Positions 36,282 through 45,122 of a stretch of 64,000 bases of DNA are shown one piece after another. The notes under the pieces were generated by a model. The model saw nothing but the letters and a program-made list of their open reading frames with translations, had not been told where the DNA came from and did no database searches. Every line of letters begins with the position of its first letter. Positions within the stretch are counted from its first letter, which is position 1. This DNA comes from Nocardioides mangrovi (GTDB lineage: Bacteria; Actinomycetota; Actinomycetes; Propionibacteriales; Nocardioidaceae), in NCBI RefSeq assembly GCF_020073815.1, contig NZ_JAIQZJ010000007.1, positions 1-64,000 of the forward strand, in the 5' to 3' direction. Position numbers and translations under genes: made by a program.

Positions 36282-36577
36282 CAGCCCTCCAGCGTGTGGA
36301 CCCGGGCGTGCAGGACGTTGCGCTGCTGGAGCGCGGCCCGGAGCGCGCGGTGCAGGCCGTCCTCCAGGTAGTACTCGCCCTGCCACTCGACGACGTGGGC
36401 GAAGAGGTCGCCGTAGAAGGTGGAGTCCTCGTCGAGGAGGGCGGCGAGCTGGAGCGTGTCCTTCGTGGTCACCAGCTGGTCGAGGCGGACCTGGCGCGGC
36501 GGGACCGCGGCCCACGCCCGGGAGGTGAGCCCGTGATCGGGATAGGGCCTCCCGACGCCGACGCGCTTGAAGATCAC
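36281..36577 (-). CDS. Conserved actinobacterial small protein (sometimes labelled VapB-like)
   Basis: A 98-aa soluble protein (MIFKRVGVGRPYPDHGL ... VVEWQGEYYLEDGLHRALRAA). The same gene next to LytR_C-type genes is common in Actinobacteria. Database labels of VapB-type antitoxin exist, but no toxin gene lies beside it, so I do not accept that role. GTG start at 36577. Function unknown. Confidence 0.7.
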   Translation of the reverse strand: MIFKRVGVGRPYPDHGLTSRAWAAVPPRQVRLDQLVTTKDTLQLAALLDEDSTFYGDLFAHVVEWQGEYYLEDGLHRALRAALQQRNVLHARVHTLEG

Positions 36578-36628
36578 GCGGCGACTATAACGACGCCCTC
36601 CGCAGCCGGGCTCACCCCCGGCGGGTGG

Positions 36629-36802
36629 TCAGGCGGTCCAGCGCACCGCGTCGTCGAAGTGGTCGGCGAGGGCGTGCACGCCGCGCAGGTCGGTGCGCTC
36701 CTCCATCAAGGAGGTCAGCGCCTGCGCGTGGCGCAGGCGCAGCTGCGTGCGCTTCTCCAGCAGCTCGTCGTACTTGCGGTCGAAGGTGGTGCGCTCGTCC
36801 AT
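36629..36802 (-). CDS. Small hypothetical protein (57 aa)
   Basis: MDERTTFDRKYDELLEKRTQ begins a charged, entirely helical 57-aa protein ending HFDDAVRWTA. A strong GGGAGG ribosome site lies 5 nt before the ATG, which is good support for translation. No family recognised. It precedes the VapB-like gene on the same strand with a small GCCGGG/CCCGGC hairpin between them. Confidence 0.6.
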   Translation of the reverse strand: MDERTTFDRKYDELLEKRTQLRLRHAQALTSLMEERTDLRGVHALADHFDDAVRWTA

Positions 36803-36981
36803 CTGTGCCTCCCAAGATCGAGTCGGTGATCGGATGTGATCGGGTGGGGCGCGGGGCCGACCGTGGATGGGACGGCCGCGCAGGACCAGATTGGATCGTT
36901 CAGATCGCCGGGAGGTTGACCGCACGTTACGGGCGCGTCAAACATCTGCGGTCCGGCGTTTGCTGTCGCGTCCGACAAAAC

Positions 36982-36995
36982 TGGAATACGTTCTA
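36982..36995. promoter_or_regulatory. KstR-like operator before the SnoaL-like gene
   Basis: TGGAATACGTTCTA matches TnnAACnnGTTnnA at all but one fixed position (AAT for AAC). It ends 5 nt before the GTG start of the next gene, in the same relation as the site before the flavoprotein gene. Confidence 0.45.
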
Positions 36996-37000
36996 ATTTT

Positions 37001-37450
37001 GTGGACGACATCACCGCGATCAGCCATCTGAAGTACCGCTACCTGCGCAGCCTCGACACCAAGCAGTGGGACGACTTCCGCGACTGCTTCGTGCCCGAGG
37101 CGACCGGCGACTACAACGGTCTGGAGTTCACCGACCGCGAGGCGCTGGTGAGCTACATGCGCGAGAACCTCGGCGAGGGCTTCCTGACCATGCACCAGGT
37201 GCACCACCCCGAGGTGGAGGTGGACGGCGACACCGCCACCGGTCGCTGGTACCTCCAGGACAAGGTCATCGTCCCGGCCTTCCAGTTCATGCTCGAGGGC
37301 GCGGCGTTCTACTCCGACCGCTACGTGCGCACCCCCGACGGCTGGCGGGTCGCCCACACGGGCTACCGCCGTACCTTCGAGATCACCTACAACCTGGCCG
37401 ACCTGCCGGGCACGAAGGTCAACGGGCCGGGCGAGCACACGCACGTCTAG
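37001..37450 (+). CDS. SnoaL-like / NTF2-fold protein
   Basis: A 149-aa protein: ISHLKYRYLRSLDTKQWDDF, an acidic pocket strand (FVPEATGDYNG), TMHQVHHPEVEVDGDTATG and the terminal GWRVAHTGYRRTFE are typical of SnoaL_4 proteins. Relatives are frequent in steroid and aromatic degradation clusters as isomerases, dehydratases or binding proteins. A KstR-like site lies just before the GTG start with no ribosome site, so the mRNA may be leaderless. The last 4 bp overlap eccC, tail to tail. Confidence 0.82.
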   Translation: MDDITAISHLKYRYLRSLDTKQWDDFRDCFVPEATGDYNGLEFTDREALVSYMRENLGEGFLTMHQVHHPEVEVDGDTATGRWYLQDKVIVPAFQFMLEGAAFYSDRYVRTPDGWRVAHTGYRRTFEITYNLADLPGTKVNGPGEHTHV

Positions 37451-40400
37451 AGCGACGGCTCCGACCACGCCATCTGCACGACCTCGATGCCGCGGTCGCG
37501 GGTGACGAGCCGACCGCGGCCCGGAGGGGCCGGCAGCGGCTTCTGGTTGCCGAGGAGCGGGCCCTCGTCGGGGCTGCCGGAGAGCAGCAGGCCCGGCATG
37601 GCGAGGTCGCGCAGCGACTGGATGACCGGCTCGTAGAGGGCCCGGGACGCGCCGCCGGAGCGGCGGGCGACGACCAGGTGCAGGCCGACGTCGCGGGCCT
37701 GGGCGAGCAGCGGCGCGAGCACCTGCACCGGCGAGGACTGCTGGGTGGCGACCAGGTCGTAGTCGTCGACGAGCACGTAGACCTCGGCGCCCTGCCACCA
37801 CGAGCGGTTGCGCAGCTGCTCGGGGGTGACGTCCGGGCCGGGGATCCGGCTCTCGAGGTACGACGCCAGGTCGCGCAGCGCGGGCTGCGCCTGGGTGCCG
37901 GAGGTGAGGTAGTTGAGGAGGTACTCGTCGGGCACCTCGCCCAGCATCGAGCGCCGGTAGTCGACGACGACCAGCTGCGCCTCCTTCGGCGAGCGGGTCC
38001 GCATCACCTCGCGGGCGTAGGCGCGCAGCACCGCGCTCTTGCCGGACTGACCGTCGCCGAAGAGCAGGAGGTGCGGCTCCGCGTCGACGTCGATGCCGAC
38101 CGCTGCCAGGTCCTTCTCGTTGACGCCGAGCAGCAGCCGCTTGTCCTCGGCGGCCGGCCGGGCGAGCTCGCGGATCTCCTCGAGCGAGATCCGCTCGGGC
38201 AGCAGCCGCAGCTTCGGGCCGGAGGGGCCGGTCCAGGCCGCCGAGACCTGCTTGATCAGGTCCTCGACGCCGTCGCCGAGCGACTCGGGGTCCGAGGTGC
38301 CGTCGACCCGGGGCAGCGAGGCCAGGAAGTGCAGCTTGCCCTGCACCAGGCCGCGTCCGGGCCGGCCGGTCGGCACCAGGGCCGCGATCTTGCGGTCGAT
38401 CTCGGAGTCCATCGGGTCGCCGAGACGCAGCTCGAGCCGGGTGCCGAAGAGGTCGCGCATCGCGGCCCGGAAGTCCGCCCACCGGGCGGCGGCGACCACG
38501 ACGTGCAGGCCGAAGGTGAGGCCGCGGGTGGCGAGCTGCTGGATCTCGGCCTCGAGGTCGTCGAAGTCGGCACGCAGCGTGCTCCAGCCGTCGACGACCA
38601 GGAAGACATCGCCGTAGCCGTCGTCGGCGCGGCCCGAGGCCCGGCGCGAGCGGTAGGTCTCGATCGAGTCGATGCCGTTGGCGCGGAAGTAGGCCTCGCG
38701 GCGGTCGACGACCCCGCGGACCTCGGCCACGATCCGGCGTACGACGTCGGGCTCGGAGCGCGTGCCGACGCCCGCGACGTGCGGGAGACCCGCGAACGGC
38801 GCGAACGTGCCGCCGCCGAAGTCGAGCACGAAGAACTGCGACTCCTGGGGCGTCGTGGTCAGCGACATGCTCGCGACGATGGTGCGCACCAGGGTGCTCT
38901 TGCCGCTGCGCGGCCCGCCGACGATGGCGACGTGGCCGCCGGCGCCGCTGAGGTCGACGGTGAGGGTGTCGCGGCGCTGCTCGCGCGGCCGGTCGACGGT
39001 GCCGAGCGGCACGACGAGCCCGCCCAGGCTGCGCCACTGCCGGGACACGAGCCCGAGCGACGGGTCGGGCGCCAGGTCGGCCATCAGGTCGTCGAGGGTG
39101 TCGGGGACGTCGAGCGGCGGCAGCCAGACCTGGTGGGCCTCGGGGCCCTGGCCGATCATGTGCCGCACGGCGATGTCGAGCAGCGAGTCGGACTCGCCGG
39201 GGGTCTGCGGGACCACCGGCGCCTGCTCGGGCTCGGCGACCTCGAGGCTCTGCACCTCCGAGATCGTGAAGGGCAGGATGCCCCGGACCTTGCCGCCCTC
39301 GTCGCGGCGTACCGGCGCGCGGCCGGTCGGCGGACCGGAGACGTACGCCGCCTTGAAGCGCAGCATCGTCGACGGGTCGGGCTTGAGGTAGCCGAGGCCG
39401 GGGTCGGCCGGCAGCTCGTAGGCGTCGGGGACGCCGAGGACCGACCGCGACTCGGAGGCGCTGAAGGTGCGCAGGCCGACCCGGTAGGAGAGGTGCGACT
39501 CCAGGCCGCGGAGCCGGCCCTCCTCGAGACGCTGCGAGGCGAGCAGCAGGTGCAGGCCGAGCGAACGGCCGAGTCGGCCGATCGCGACGAAGAGGTCGAT
39601 GAACTCCGGCTTGGCCGAGAGCATCTCGGAGAACTCGTCGACGACGAGGAAGAGCGACGGCATCGGGGCGAGGTCCTCGCCGCCGGCGCGGGCCTTCTCG
39701 TAGTCGCGGATCGAGGCGAAGTTGCCGGCCTCGCGGAGCAGCTCCTGGCGGCGCACCATCTCGCCGGACAGCGCGTCCTGCATGCGGTCGACGAGGGTGA
39801 GCTCCTGGGCGAGGTTGGTGATGACCGCCGAGACGTGCGGCATCTCGGACATGCCGGCGAAGGTCGCACCGCCCTTGAAGTCGACCAGCACCATGTTGAG
39901 CTGCTCGGGCGAGTGGGTCATCGCCAGGCCGAGCACCAGGGTGCGCAGGAACTCCGACTTGCCGGAGCCGGTCGCGCCGATCACCAGGCCGTGCGGGCCC
40001 ATGCCCTGCTGGGCGGACTCCTTGATGTCGAGGTGCACCAGCGAGCCGCCCTCGCCGAGGCCGATCGGCACCCGCAGCCGGTCGCGGGCGGGCCGGGGCC
40101 GCCACGCGCGGGACGGGTCGAAGGAGTGCACGTCGCCGAGCGCGAGCAGCTCCATGAAGTCGGTGGGGCCGGCGATCTCGCTGCCGCTCGTCTCCACCAC
40201 GCCGGAGGCGATCGTGTGCAGCGGGGTCAGCCGCCGGGCGAACGCCTCCGCGGTCGCGATCGGGCACTGGTCGGCCCGGGCCCGGATCGGCTCCTCGCGC
40301 AGCCGCAGCGCCAGCACGGGCGGGCGACCGTCGCTGGCGGGCTCGCCCTCCACCAGGATCCGCAGCCGGCTCGCGTCCTCGAGCTCGTCCCACCGGACCG

Positions 40401-41433
40401 GCAGGTCGAGCAGCGTCACGCCGTGCAGGCCGTCGGGCGGCACGACGTGGTTGCCGGGCGGCAGCTGGCTCCCGTCGGTCACCAGCAGCAGGTGCGGGGT
40501 CGCCGGCCGCTCGTCGGCGCCGAAGCGCGGGCGTTCGCTGAGGTCCGGCGGCAGCATCGCGGCGAGGTCCTCGAGCGAGGTCGACACCATCCGCATCGGG
40601 CCGACCGCGTCGGACTGCTGCGCGCTCTGGGCGTGCGGCAGCCACTTGATCCAGTCCCAGTGGGCGAGGTTCTGCTCCGTGGTGAGCACCGCGACGACGA
40701 GGTGCTCGGGAGAGTGGAAGGCCGTCGCGGAGCAGATCATCGCCCGGGCCAGCGAGCGGGCCGGCTCCTCGCCCCCGCACACCTCGATCCGGTCGAAGGC
40801 GCGCAGGTCGACCGAGGCCGGCAGGTCGGGCTGCTGACGGTGCACGACGAGCAGACGGTGCAGGGCCGAGGCCGCCGCCGGGTCCACCTGGTCGATCGGG
40901 GTGCTCTCGGGTGGCACCAGCTCGAGCGAGAGCGGCTGGGCGCAGAGGCCGTAGCGGACCTGGAGGAAGCCGGGGTCGGCGGTGCCGTGCTCCCAGACCC
41001 GCGACCGCTCGTCGGCCAGCGCCGGCAGCGAGGCCGGGTCCGGGTGGTGCCAGGTCAGCGCCCGGCGCTGCTGGTCGGCCGCCTCGCGGGCGATCTTGCG
41101 GACGTTGGCGAGGTAGCGGAGGTACTCCGTGCGCGAGCCGGTCACCTGCTGCGCGCGCTGCTTACGCTGCCGGTCGATCTGGACGATGATGAAGCCGAGC
41201 GTCGCGAAGAGGAACATGCCCGCGGCGATCAGCCCGCGACCGCCGTTGGTCTTGCCCATCGTGGCGACCAGGACGATCGAGCCGAGGCTGCCGAGCATCG
41301 GGATGGCGTTCATCAGGACGCCGCTGGCGCCCTCGTTGGGCTCGATCTGGGGCGGGGGCTGGAGCACGATCTGTCCCGACGGCATCTCCGGCTCGTCGAG
41401 GCGCGTCCCACGCAGCGTCGTCGTCACGCGCAA
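37447..41433 (-). CDS. eccC: Type VII secretion ATPase EccC (three FtsK/SpoIIIE domains)
   Basis: A 1328-aa membrane-anchored motor. Two membrane helices lie near residues 40-90. Three ATPase domains follow with P-loops GATGSGKSE (~488), GGPRSGKST (~839) and GDGQSGKSA (~1127). Domain 1 has a full Walker B, SLFLVVDEFSEML; domains 2 and 3 have VFLVVDGWS and VYVLVDDYD, as expected. It is a single uninterrupted EccC, not the split CaCb form of ESX-1. It powers export of WXG100 substrates. The TTG start has GGGG 7 nt upstream. It is divergent from the EccD-like gene. Confidence 0.95.
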   Translation of the reverse strand: MRVTTTLRGTRLDEPEMPSGQIVLQPPPQIEPNEGASGVLMNAIPMLGSLGSIVLVATMGKTNGGRGLIAAGMFLFATLGFIIVQIDRQRKQRAQQVTGSRTEYLRYLANVRKIAREAADQQRRALTWHHPDPASLPALADERSRVWEHGTADPGFLQVRYGLCAQPLSLELVPPESTPIDQVDPAAASALHRLLVVHRQQPDLPASVDLRAFDRIEVCGGEEPARSLARAMICSATAFHSPEHLVVAVLTTEQNLAHWDWIKWLPHAQSAQQSDAVGPMRMVSTSLEDLAAMLPPDLSERPRFGADERPATPHLLLVTDGSQLPPGNHVVPPDGLHGVTLLDLPVRWDELEDASRLRILVEGEPASDGRPPVLALRLREEPIRARADQCPIATAEAFARRLTPLHTIASGVVETSGSEIAGPTDFMELLALGDVHSFDPSRAWRPRPARDRLRVPIGLGEGGSLVHLDIKESAQQGMGPHGLVIGATGSGKSEFLRTLVLGLAMTHSPEQLNMVLVDFKGGATFAGMSEMPHVSAVITNLAQELTLVDRMQDALSGEMVRRQELLREAGNFASIRDYEKARAGGEDLAPMPSLFLVVDEFSEMLSAKPEFIDLFVAIGRLGRSLGLHLLLASQRLEEGRLRGLESHLSYRVGLRTFSASESRSVLGVPDAYELPADPGLGYLKPDPSTMLRFKAAYVSGPPTGRAPVRRDEGGKVRGILPFTISEVQSLEVAEPEQAPVVPQTPGESDSLLDIAVRHMIGQGPEAHQVWLPPLDVPDTLDDLMADLAPDPSLGLVSRQWRSLGGLVVPLGTVDRPREQRRDTLTVDLSGAGGHVAIVGGPRSGKSTLVRTIVASMSLTTTPQESQFFVLDFGGGTFAPFAGLPHVAGVGTRSEPDVVRRIVAEVRGVVDRREAYFRANGIDSIETYRSRRASGRADDGYGDVFLVVDGWSTLRADFDDLEAEIQQLATRGLTFGLHVVVAAARWADFRAAMRDLFGTRLELRLGDPMDSEIDRKIAALVPTGRPGRGLVQGKLHFLASLPRVDGTSDPESLGDGVEDLIKQVSAAWTGPSGPKLRLLPERISLEEIRELARPAAEDKRLLLGVNEKDLAAVGIDVDAEPHLLLFGDGQSGKSAVLRAYAREVMRTRSPKEAQLVVVDYRRSMLGEVPDEYLLNYLTSGTQAQPALRDLASYLESRIPGPDVTPEQLRNRSWWQGAEVYVLVDDYDLVATQQSSPVQVLAPLLAQARDVGLHLVVARRSGGASRALYEPVIQSLRDLAMPGLLLSGSPDEGPLLGNQKPLPAPPGRGRLVTRDRGIEVVQMAWSEPSL

Positions 41434-41489
41434 TGATCTACCCCATTCGATGCGGTTGACGCCTGCACACGCGGGGGAAGGTGGACGTC

Positions 41490-42890
41490 GTGACGACCAA
41501 CCCGACGGCTGCCGGGTCCGCCGTGGGGACCGGGGACAGCCTGGCCCTCAGCGTGCACGGACCGGCCGGGGTGCTCGACCTGCTCGTCCCCACCGCCGCG
41601 GTCGCCGCCGACGTCGCCGAGGAGTACGCGCGACAGGCCGGCCTCCAGGTCGTCCCGACCCTCTGCACGCCGCTCGGCGCGCTGCTCGAGCCGGACCTCC
41701 CGCTCGCGCAGGCCGGGGTCGCCCCCGGTGGCCTGCTCATCGCCACCGACCAGGTGGTCCCGGCCGCGCAGCGCCCGCAGGAGCGGCGTACGCCGCACGC
41801 GTCGTCGTCCGGCTCCGGCGCGCTGGCCGCCGGTGCGGCCACGCTCGCCGCGGCGGCCGCCGCGCTCGCCGGCTGGTGCGCCGCCACCGCCTCGGAGGAC
41901 TGGGCCCGGGTCGCCGTGGTCGACCTGCTCGTCGTGGGCGCGCTGGTCGGCGTGCTCCCCGTCGGGCGGCACGCGCTGCCACGCGTCGTCGCCGCGCCGG
42001 CCTTCGCCGCGGCCGCCGCCTTCGCGCTCGCCTGGGACCCCCATCCCGAGCGCTGGCCGATGCTCGCCGGGGTCTGCGGCCTCGCCGCCGCCGTCGCGGC
42101 GGCGGTCGGCCGGGCCCTCGGCCGCTGGGCCGACGAGGCGCTGCAGGTCTGGATCGTGGCCGGCTCGGCCGTCTTCGGCCTCACCGGCCTGTGCGCCCTC
42201 GCGGGTGCGCCGCCCCGACTCCCGTGGGCCGCCCTCCTGGTGCTCGCCCTGCTCGCCGCGCGCTTCGTCCCGGGGTACGCCGTCGACGTGCCCGACCAGT
42301 ACCTCATCGACCTCGAGCGGCTCGCGGTCACCGCCTGGTCGGCGCGCACCCGGCCGGGCGGCAAGCGCGGGCGCTCGGTCGTGCCGGAGGCGGCGGTGGC
42401 GGCCGTCGCCGAGCGCGGCACCCGTCTCCTCACCGCGGCGTCGGCCGCGATCCTCGTGGTCGCGGCGTCCTCCTCGATCCTCCTGCTGCACTCCGCGCGG
42501 CTGCCGATCGACCGGATCGGGGCGCGCTGCCTCGTGGGCCTCGCTGGCGCCGGGCTGCTGCTCGCCGCCCGCAGCTACCGGCACACCGCGTCCCGCACGC
42601 TCCTGCGGCTGGCCGGGCTGGCGTGCTGGGTCCCCCTGGTCGTCGTCGGCGCCCAGGTGCTCGACGAGGCGCCCCTGTGGGCGGCGGCGGTCGTCGCCGT
42701 CGTGCTCGCGATCGGGCTCGTCGTGGTCGCCGTCGCGGTGGGCCGCGGCTGGCGCTCGGCGTGGTGGTCGCGGCGGGCGGAGGTGGCCGAGGGGCTGGTC
42801 GGCGCGCTCGCGCTCGCCTCGCTCGTGGTGGCGTCCGGATGGTTCCGCGAGCTCTGGGAGATCACCAGCCTGTGGGAGCTGGGGACGTGA
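41490..42890 (+). CDS. EccD-like type VII secretion membrane protein (divergent)
   Basis: A 466-aa protein. An N-terminal ubiquitin-like domain of ~90 residues (LSVHGPAGVLDLLVPTAAV ... GLLIATDQV) is followed by about ten or eleven membrane helices. That is the EccD layout. Relative to the EccD at 43758 it is strongly diverged and Ala-rich, so the system appears to have two EccD-type subunits. GTG 41490 is favoured because GGGGGAAGG lies 8 nt upstream; GTG 41481 would overlap that site. It begins the plus-strand arm of the ESX core. Confidence 0.75.
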   Translation: MTTNPTAAGSAVGTGDSLALSVHGPAGVLDLLVPTAAVAADVAEEYARQAGLQVVPTLCTPLGALLEPDLPLAQAGVAPGGLLIATDQVVPAAQRPQERRTPHASSSGSGALAAGAATLAAAAAALAGWCAATASEDWARVAVVDLLVVGALVGVLPVGRHALPRVVAAPAFAAAAAFALAWDPHPERWPMLAGVCGLAAAVAAAVGRALGRWADEALQVWIVAGSAVFGLTGLCALAGAPPRLPWAALLVLALLAARFVPGYAVDVPDQYLIDLERLAVTAWSARTRPGGKRGRSVVPEAAVAAVAERGTRLLTAASAAILVVAASSSILLLHSARLPIDRIGARCLVGLAGAGLLLAARSYRHTASRTLLRLAGLACWVPLVVVGAQVLDEAPLWAAAVVAVVLAIGLVVVAVAVGRGWRSAWWSRRAEVAEGLVGALALASLVVASGWFRELWEITSLWELGT

Positions 42891-43024
42891 TGTTTAGGGC
42901 ACAGGGGCCCGGGTAATCGCTGACTGTCCGGCGCGGGGGACAGCTTCCGAACCGGCTCTGAAGGACTCACACAACAGTTCTCGGGCGGCCAGATCGCCGC
43001 CATCGGGGGAAGGAGTTGGGCGAC

Positions 43025-43345
43025 ATGTCCAATGGCGCACCGGAGATGGGACAGGGCGAGCGGACACTGAGCCGCGCGGCCGGTCTCGTGACGCAGGCCA
43101 AGCAGGACTTCGATTCGCTGAGCAAGGCGCTGGACGGCCAGATCGCTGGTCTCCAGGGCAAGTGGGCCGGTGCCGGCGGCACCGCCTTCTTCACGCTGCA
43201 CCAGGCGTGGACCGAGAAGCAGACCGTGATCACCAACGCGCTCAACGACTTCGAGGCCTCGCTGACCTCGACCGAGCGCGACAACATGAGCACCGACGAC
43301 ACCCAGTCGGCCAACTACAACAAGGTCGCCGGCCGGCTCGGCTGA
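43025..43345 (+). CDS. WXG100 / ESAT-6-like secreted protein
   Basis: A 106-aa protein with two helices joined by the turn KWAGAGGTAF (W-x-G). A C-terminal helix ends with YNKVAGRLG; a Y-x-x-x-D/E-like export signal is present only in approximate form. AAGGAG lies 10 nt before ATG 43025. It forms a pair with the next gene, 29 bp downstream, and should dimerise with it for export by EccC. Confidence 0.9.
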   Translation: MSNGAPEMGQGERTLSRAAGLVTQAKQDFDSLSKALDGQIAGLQGKWAGAGGTAFFTLHQAWTEKQTVITNALNDFEASLTSTERDNMSTDDTQSANYNKVAGRLG

Positions 43346-43374
43346 GCCGCTGCGGATCGATGGGAGAGAGACTG

Positions 43375-43671
43375 ATGAGCCTCGACGGACTCCGTGTCAA
43401 CCACGCCGGCCTCGACCAGGCGGCCGAGGACCTCGGCACCGCGGTCAAGAAGATCGACGACCGCCTCAACCGCCTCGAGTCGGAGCTCGCGCCCCTGCGC
43501 AGCGACTGGAGCGGTAACGCGCAGCAGGCCTACGTCACCGCCAAGGCGAAGTGGGACGGCGCGATGAACGAGATGAAGGACCTCCTCGCGCAGACCAGCG
43601 CCCAGGTCCACCAGTCGAACGCCGACTACAAGGCCGCCGACGCGCGCGGCGCGGCGTCTTTCGACATCTGA
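43375..43671 (+). CDS. WXG100 / CFP-10-like secreted protein
   Basis: A 98-aa WXG100 protein: the turn is SDWSGNAQQAY (WxG), the second helix is WDGAMNEMKDLLAQT, and the tail NADYKAADARGAASFDI includes a Y-x-x-x-D motif (YKAAD), the canonical C-terminal ESX export signal. A GGGAGAGAG site precedes the ATG. It is followed by a strong hairpin before eccD. Confidence 0.92.
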   Translation: MSLDGLRVNHAGLDQAAEDLGTAVKKIDDRLNRLESELAPLRSDWSGNAQQAYVTAKAKWDGAMNEMKDLLAQTSAQVHQSNADYKAADARGAASFDI

Positions 43672-43687
43672 CCAGGTATCTGTAGGG

Positions 43688-43713
43688 GGGGTCGGCGCTG
43701 GTGCGCCGGCCCC
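43688..43713. terminator. Hairpin between the esx pair and eccD
   Basis: GGGGTCGGCGC-TGGT-GCGCCGGCCCC forms an 11-bp stem with one G-T type mismatch and a 4-nt loop, 17 nt after the second WXG gene. It could act as a partial terminator or stabilise the esx mRNA end so that substrates are made in excess over the membrane machinery. Confidence 0.6.
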
Positions 43714-43757
43714 TTCGCAGGTCCAGAGGGTCATGACTGGGGAGTAGGGGAGGGTCG

Positions 43758-45110
43758 ATGAGCCAGGCACCCGTGAGCACGTCGGGGCTGGTCCGCGTGA
43801 CGGTCGCGTCGGGCACCCGCCGGGTCGACCTCGTGCTGCCCGGCGCCGTGCCGGTCGCCGAGCTCGTCCCCGAGCTGGCCCGCAGCGTCGGGCTCCTCGA
43901 CCCGTCCACCGTGTACGGCGGCTACCGGCTGGTGACCGCGGAGGGCCGCGAGCTCGCCGTGGACGCCGGCCTCGTCATGCAGGGCGTCGAGGACGGCGGC
44001 CTGCTGACCGTCGCGGCCGGCGTCGACGACGAGCCGCCGCGCGTCTACGACGACGTCGTCGAGGCGATGACCGACGTCGTCGAGCACGACCTCAAGCCGT
44101 GGGAGCCGGCCTCGGGCCGGCGTACGGCGCTGGCGGCCGCCGGCCTCCTCATGGGGCTGGGTGCGGTCGCCCTCCTCATCCAGCGCGGGTCGGTGCTCGC
44201 CGGAGCGGCCGCGGCCGTGGTGGCGGTCGCCCTCGTGACGGGCGCGATCGTCCTCTCCCGCGCGCAGCGCGAGCCCGCCGCGGCCGTGGCGGTCGCGTGG
44301 ATGGGCTCCTTCTACGCCGCGGTGGCCGGTCTGATGCTGGTCACCGACCCACCGTTCTTCGGCTTCCCCGTCGCCACCGCCGGCGGCGCCGCGCTGGCCG
44401 CGGGGCTGATCTGCCTCGTCGGCCTCGGCGACGGGCGCGCCCTGGTGATCCCGCCCGTCGTCGTGGGAGCGGTCTTCCTGGCGACCGGCCTGATCATGCA
44501 GGCGGCCGACTTCGACCCGGCCATCGTCCTGACCGTCGTCCTGGTCCTCGTCGTCATCGCGGGCAGCGTCTTCCCGTGGATGGCGCTCGGCGCGACCGGC
44601 ACGGCCGTCGACCAGCTCTACAGCGTCGCCGACATCACCGCCGACCCGCGCGCGATCGACCCCGGCCGGGTCGGTGCCGACGCCCGCGTCGCGCACGAGA
44701 TCCTCGTGTCGATCTCGGCCACGGTCGGCCTGCTGCTCGTCGTGATCGCGCCGCTCGCGGTGTCGCTCGGGGTCGCCGGTGCGGTCCTCGCGGTGCTCTG
44801 CTGCCTGGCCGTCATGCTCCGCACCCGCCAGTACCGCACCAGCCCCGAGGTCCTCGTGGGCCTGGTGTCCGGGATCGTCGGCCTGGTCTCCGTCGCGGTG
44901 TCGACCCTGTGGCTGCACCCCGACTGGCGGCCGACCGTCGCCGTCGTCCTCGCGGCGTCCGGTGCCGTGGTGCTCGCCGCCACCCTGCTGCCCGACTCCG
45001 CGTCCGTACGCCGCGGCCGCCTCGGCGACGTGGCCGAGAGCGTCTCGTTGCTCGCCCTGCTGCCGCTGCTGGTGCTCGCGGTCGGCCTCTTCTCGGCGAT
45101 CCGCGGGTAG
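43758..45110 (+). CDS. eccD: Type VII secretion integral membrane protein EccD
   Basis: A 450-aa EccD. The cytosolic ubiquitin-like domain (VRVTVASGTRRVDLVLPGAV ... GGLLTVAAG, residues 1-95) is followed by the linker VYDDVVEAMTDVVEHDL and eleven hydrophobic segments. The linker motif is typical of true EccD. It forms the membrane vestibule with EccB and EccC. GGGGAGGG lies 5-8 nt before the ATG. The next gene, eccB, starts 12 bp later. Confidence 0.93.
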   Translation: MSQAPVSTSGLVRVTVASGTRRVDLVLPGAVPVAELVPELARSVGLLDPSTVYGGYRLVTAEGRELAVDAGLVMQGVEDGGLLTVAAGVDDEPPRVYDDVVEAMTDVVEHDLKPWEPASGRRTALAAAGLLMGLGAVALLIQRGSVLAGAAAAVVAVALVTGAIVLSRAQREPAAAVAVAWMGSFYAAVAGLMLVTDPPFFGFPVATAGGAALAAGLICLVGLGDGRALVIPPVVVGAVFLATGLIMQAADFDPAIVLTVVLVLVVIAGSVFPWMALGATGTAVDQLYSVADITADPRAIDPGRVGADARVAHEILVSISATVGLLLVVIAPLAVSLGVAGAVLAVLCCLAVMLRTRQYRTSPEVLVGLVSGIVGLVSVAVSTLWLHPDWRPTVAVVLAASGAVVLAATLLPDSASVRRGRLGDVAESVSLLALLPLLVLAVGLFSAIRG

Positions 45111-45122
45111 GGCCCGCGACCG

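Noticed and set aside
36281..36577. VapBC toxin-antitoxin pair
   Set aside because: Although such proteins are sometimes labelled VapB, no PIN-domain toxin or other toxin is next to it.
37066..41436. Long plus-strand frame opposite eccC
   Set aside because: It is the antisense of eccC, which has three intact P-loops and Walker B motifs. Residue composition is repetitive.
41490..42890. EccE
   Set aside because: The N-terminal ubiquitin-like domain and ~10-11 membrane helices fit EccD; EccE has two helices and a large soluble domain.
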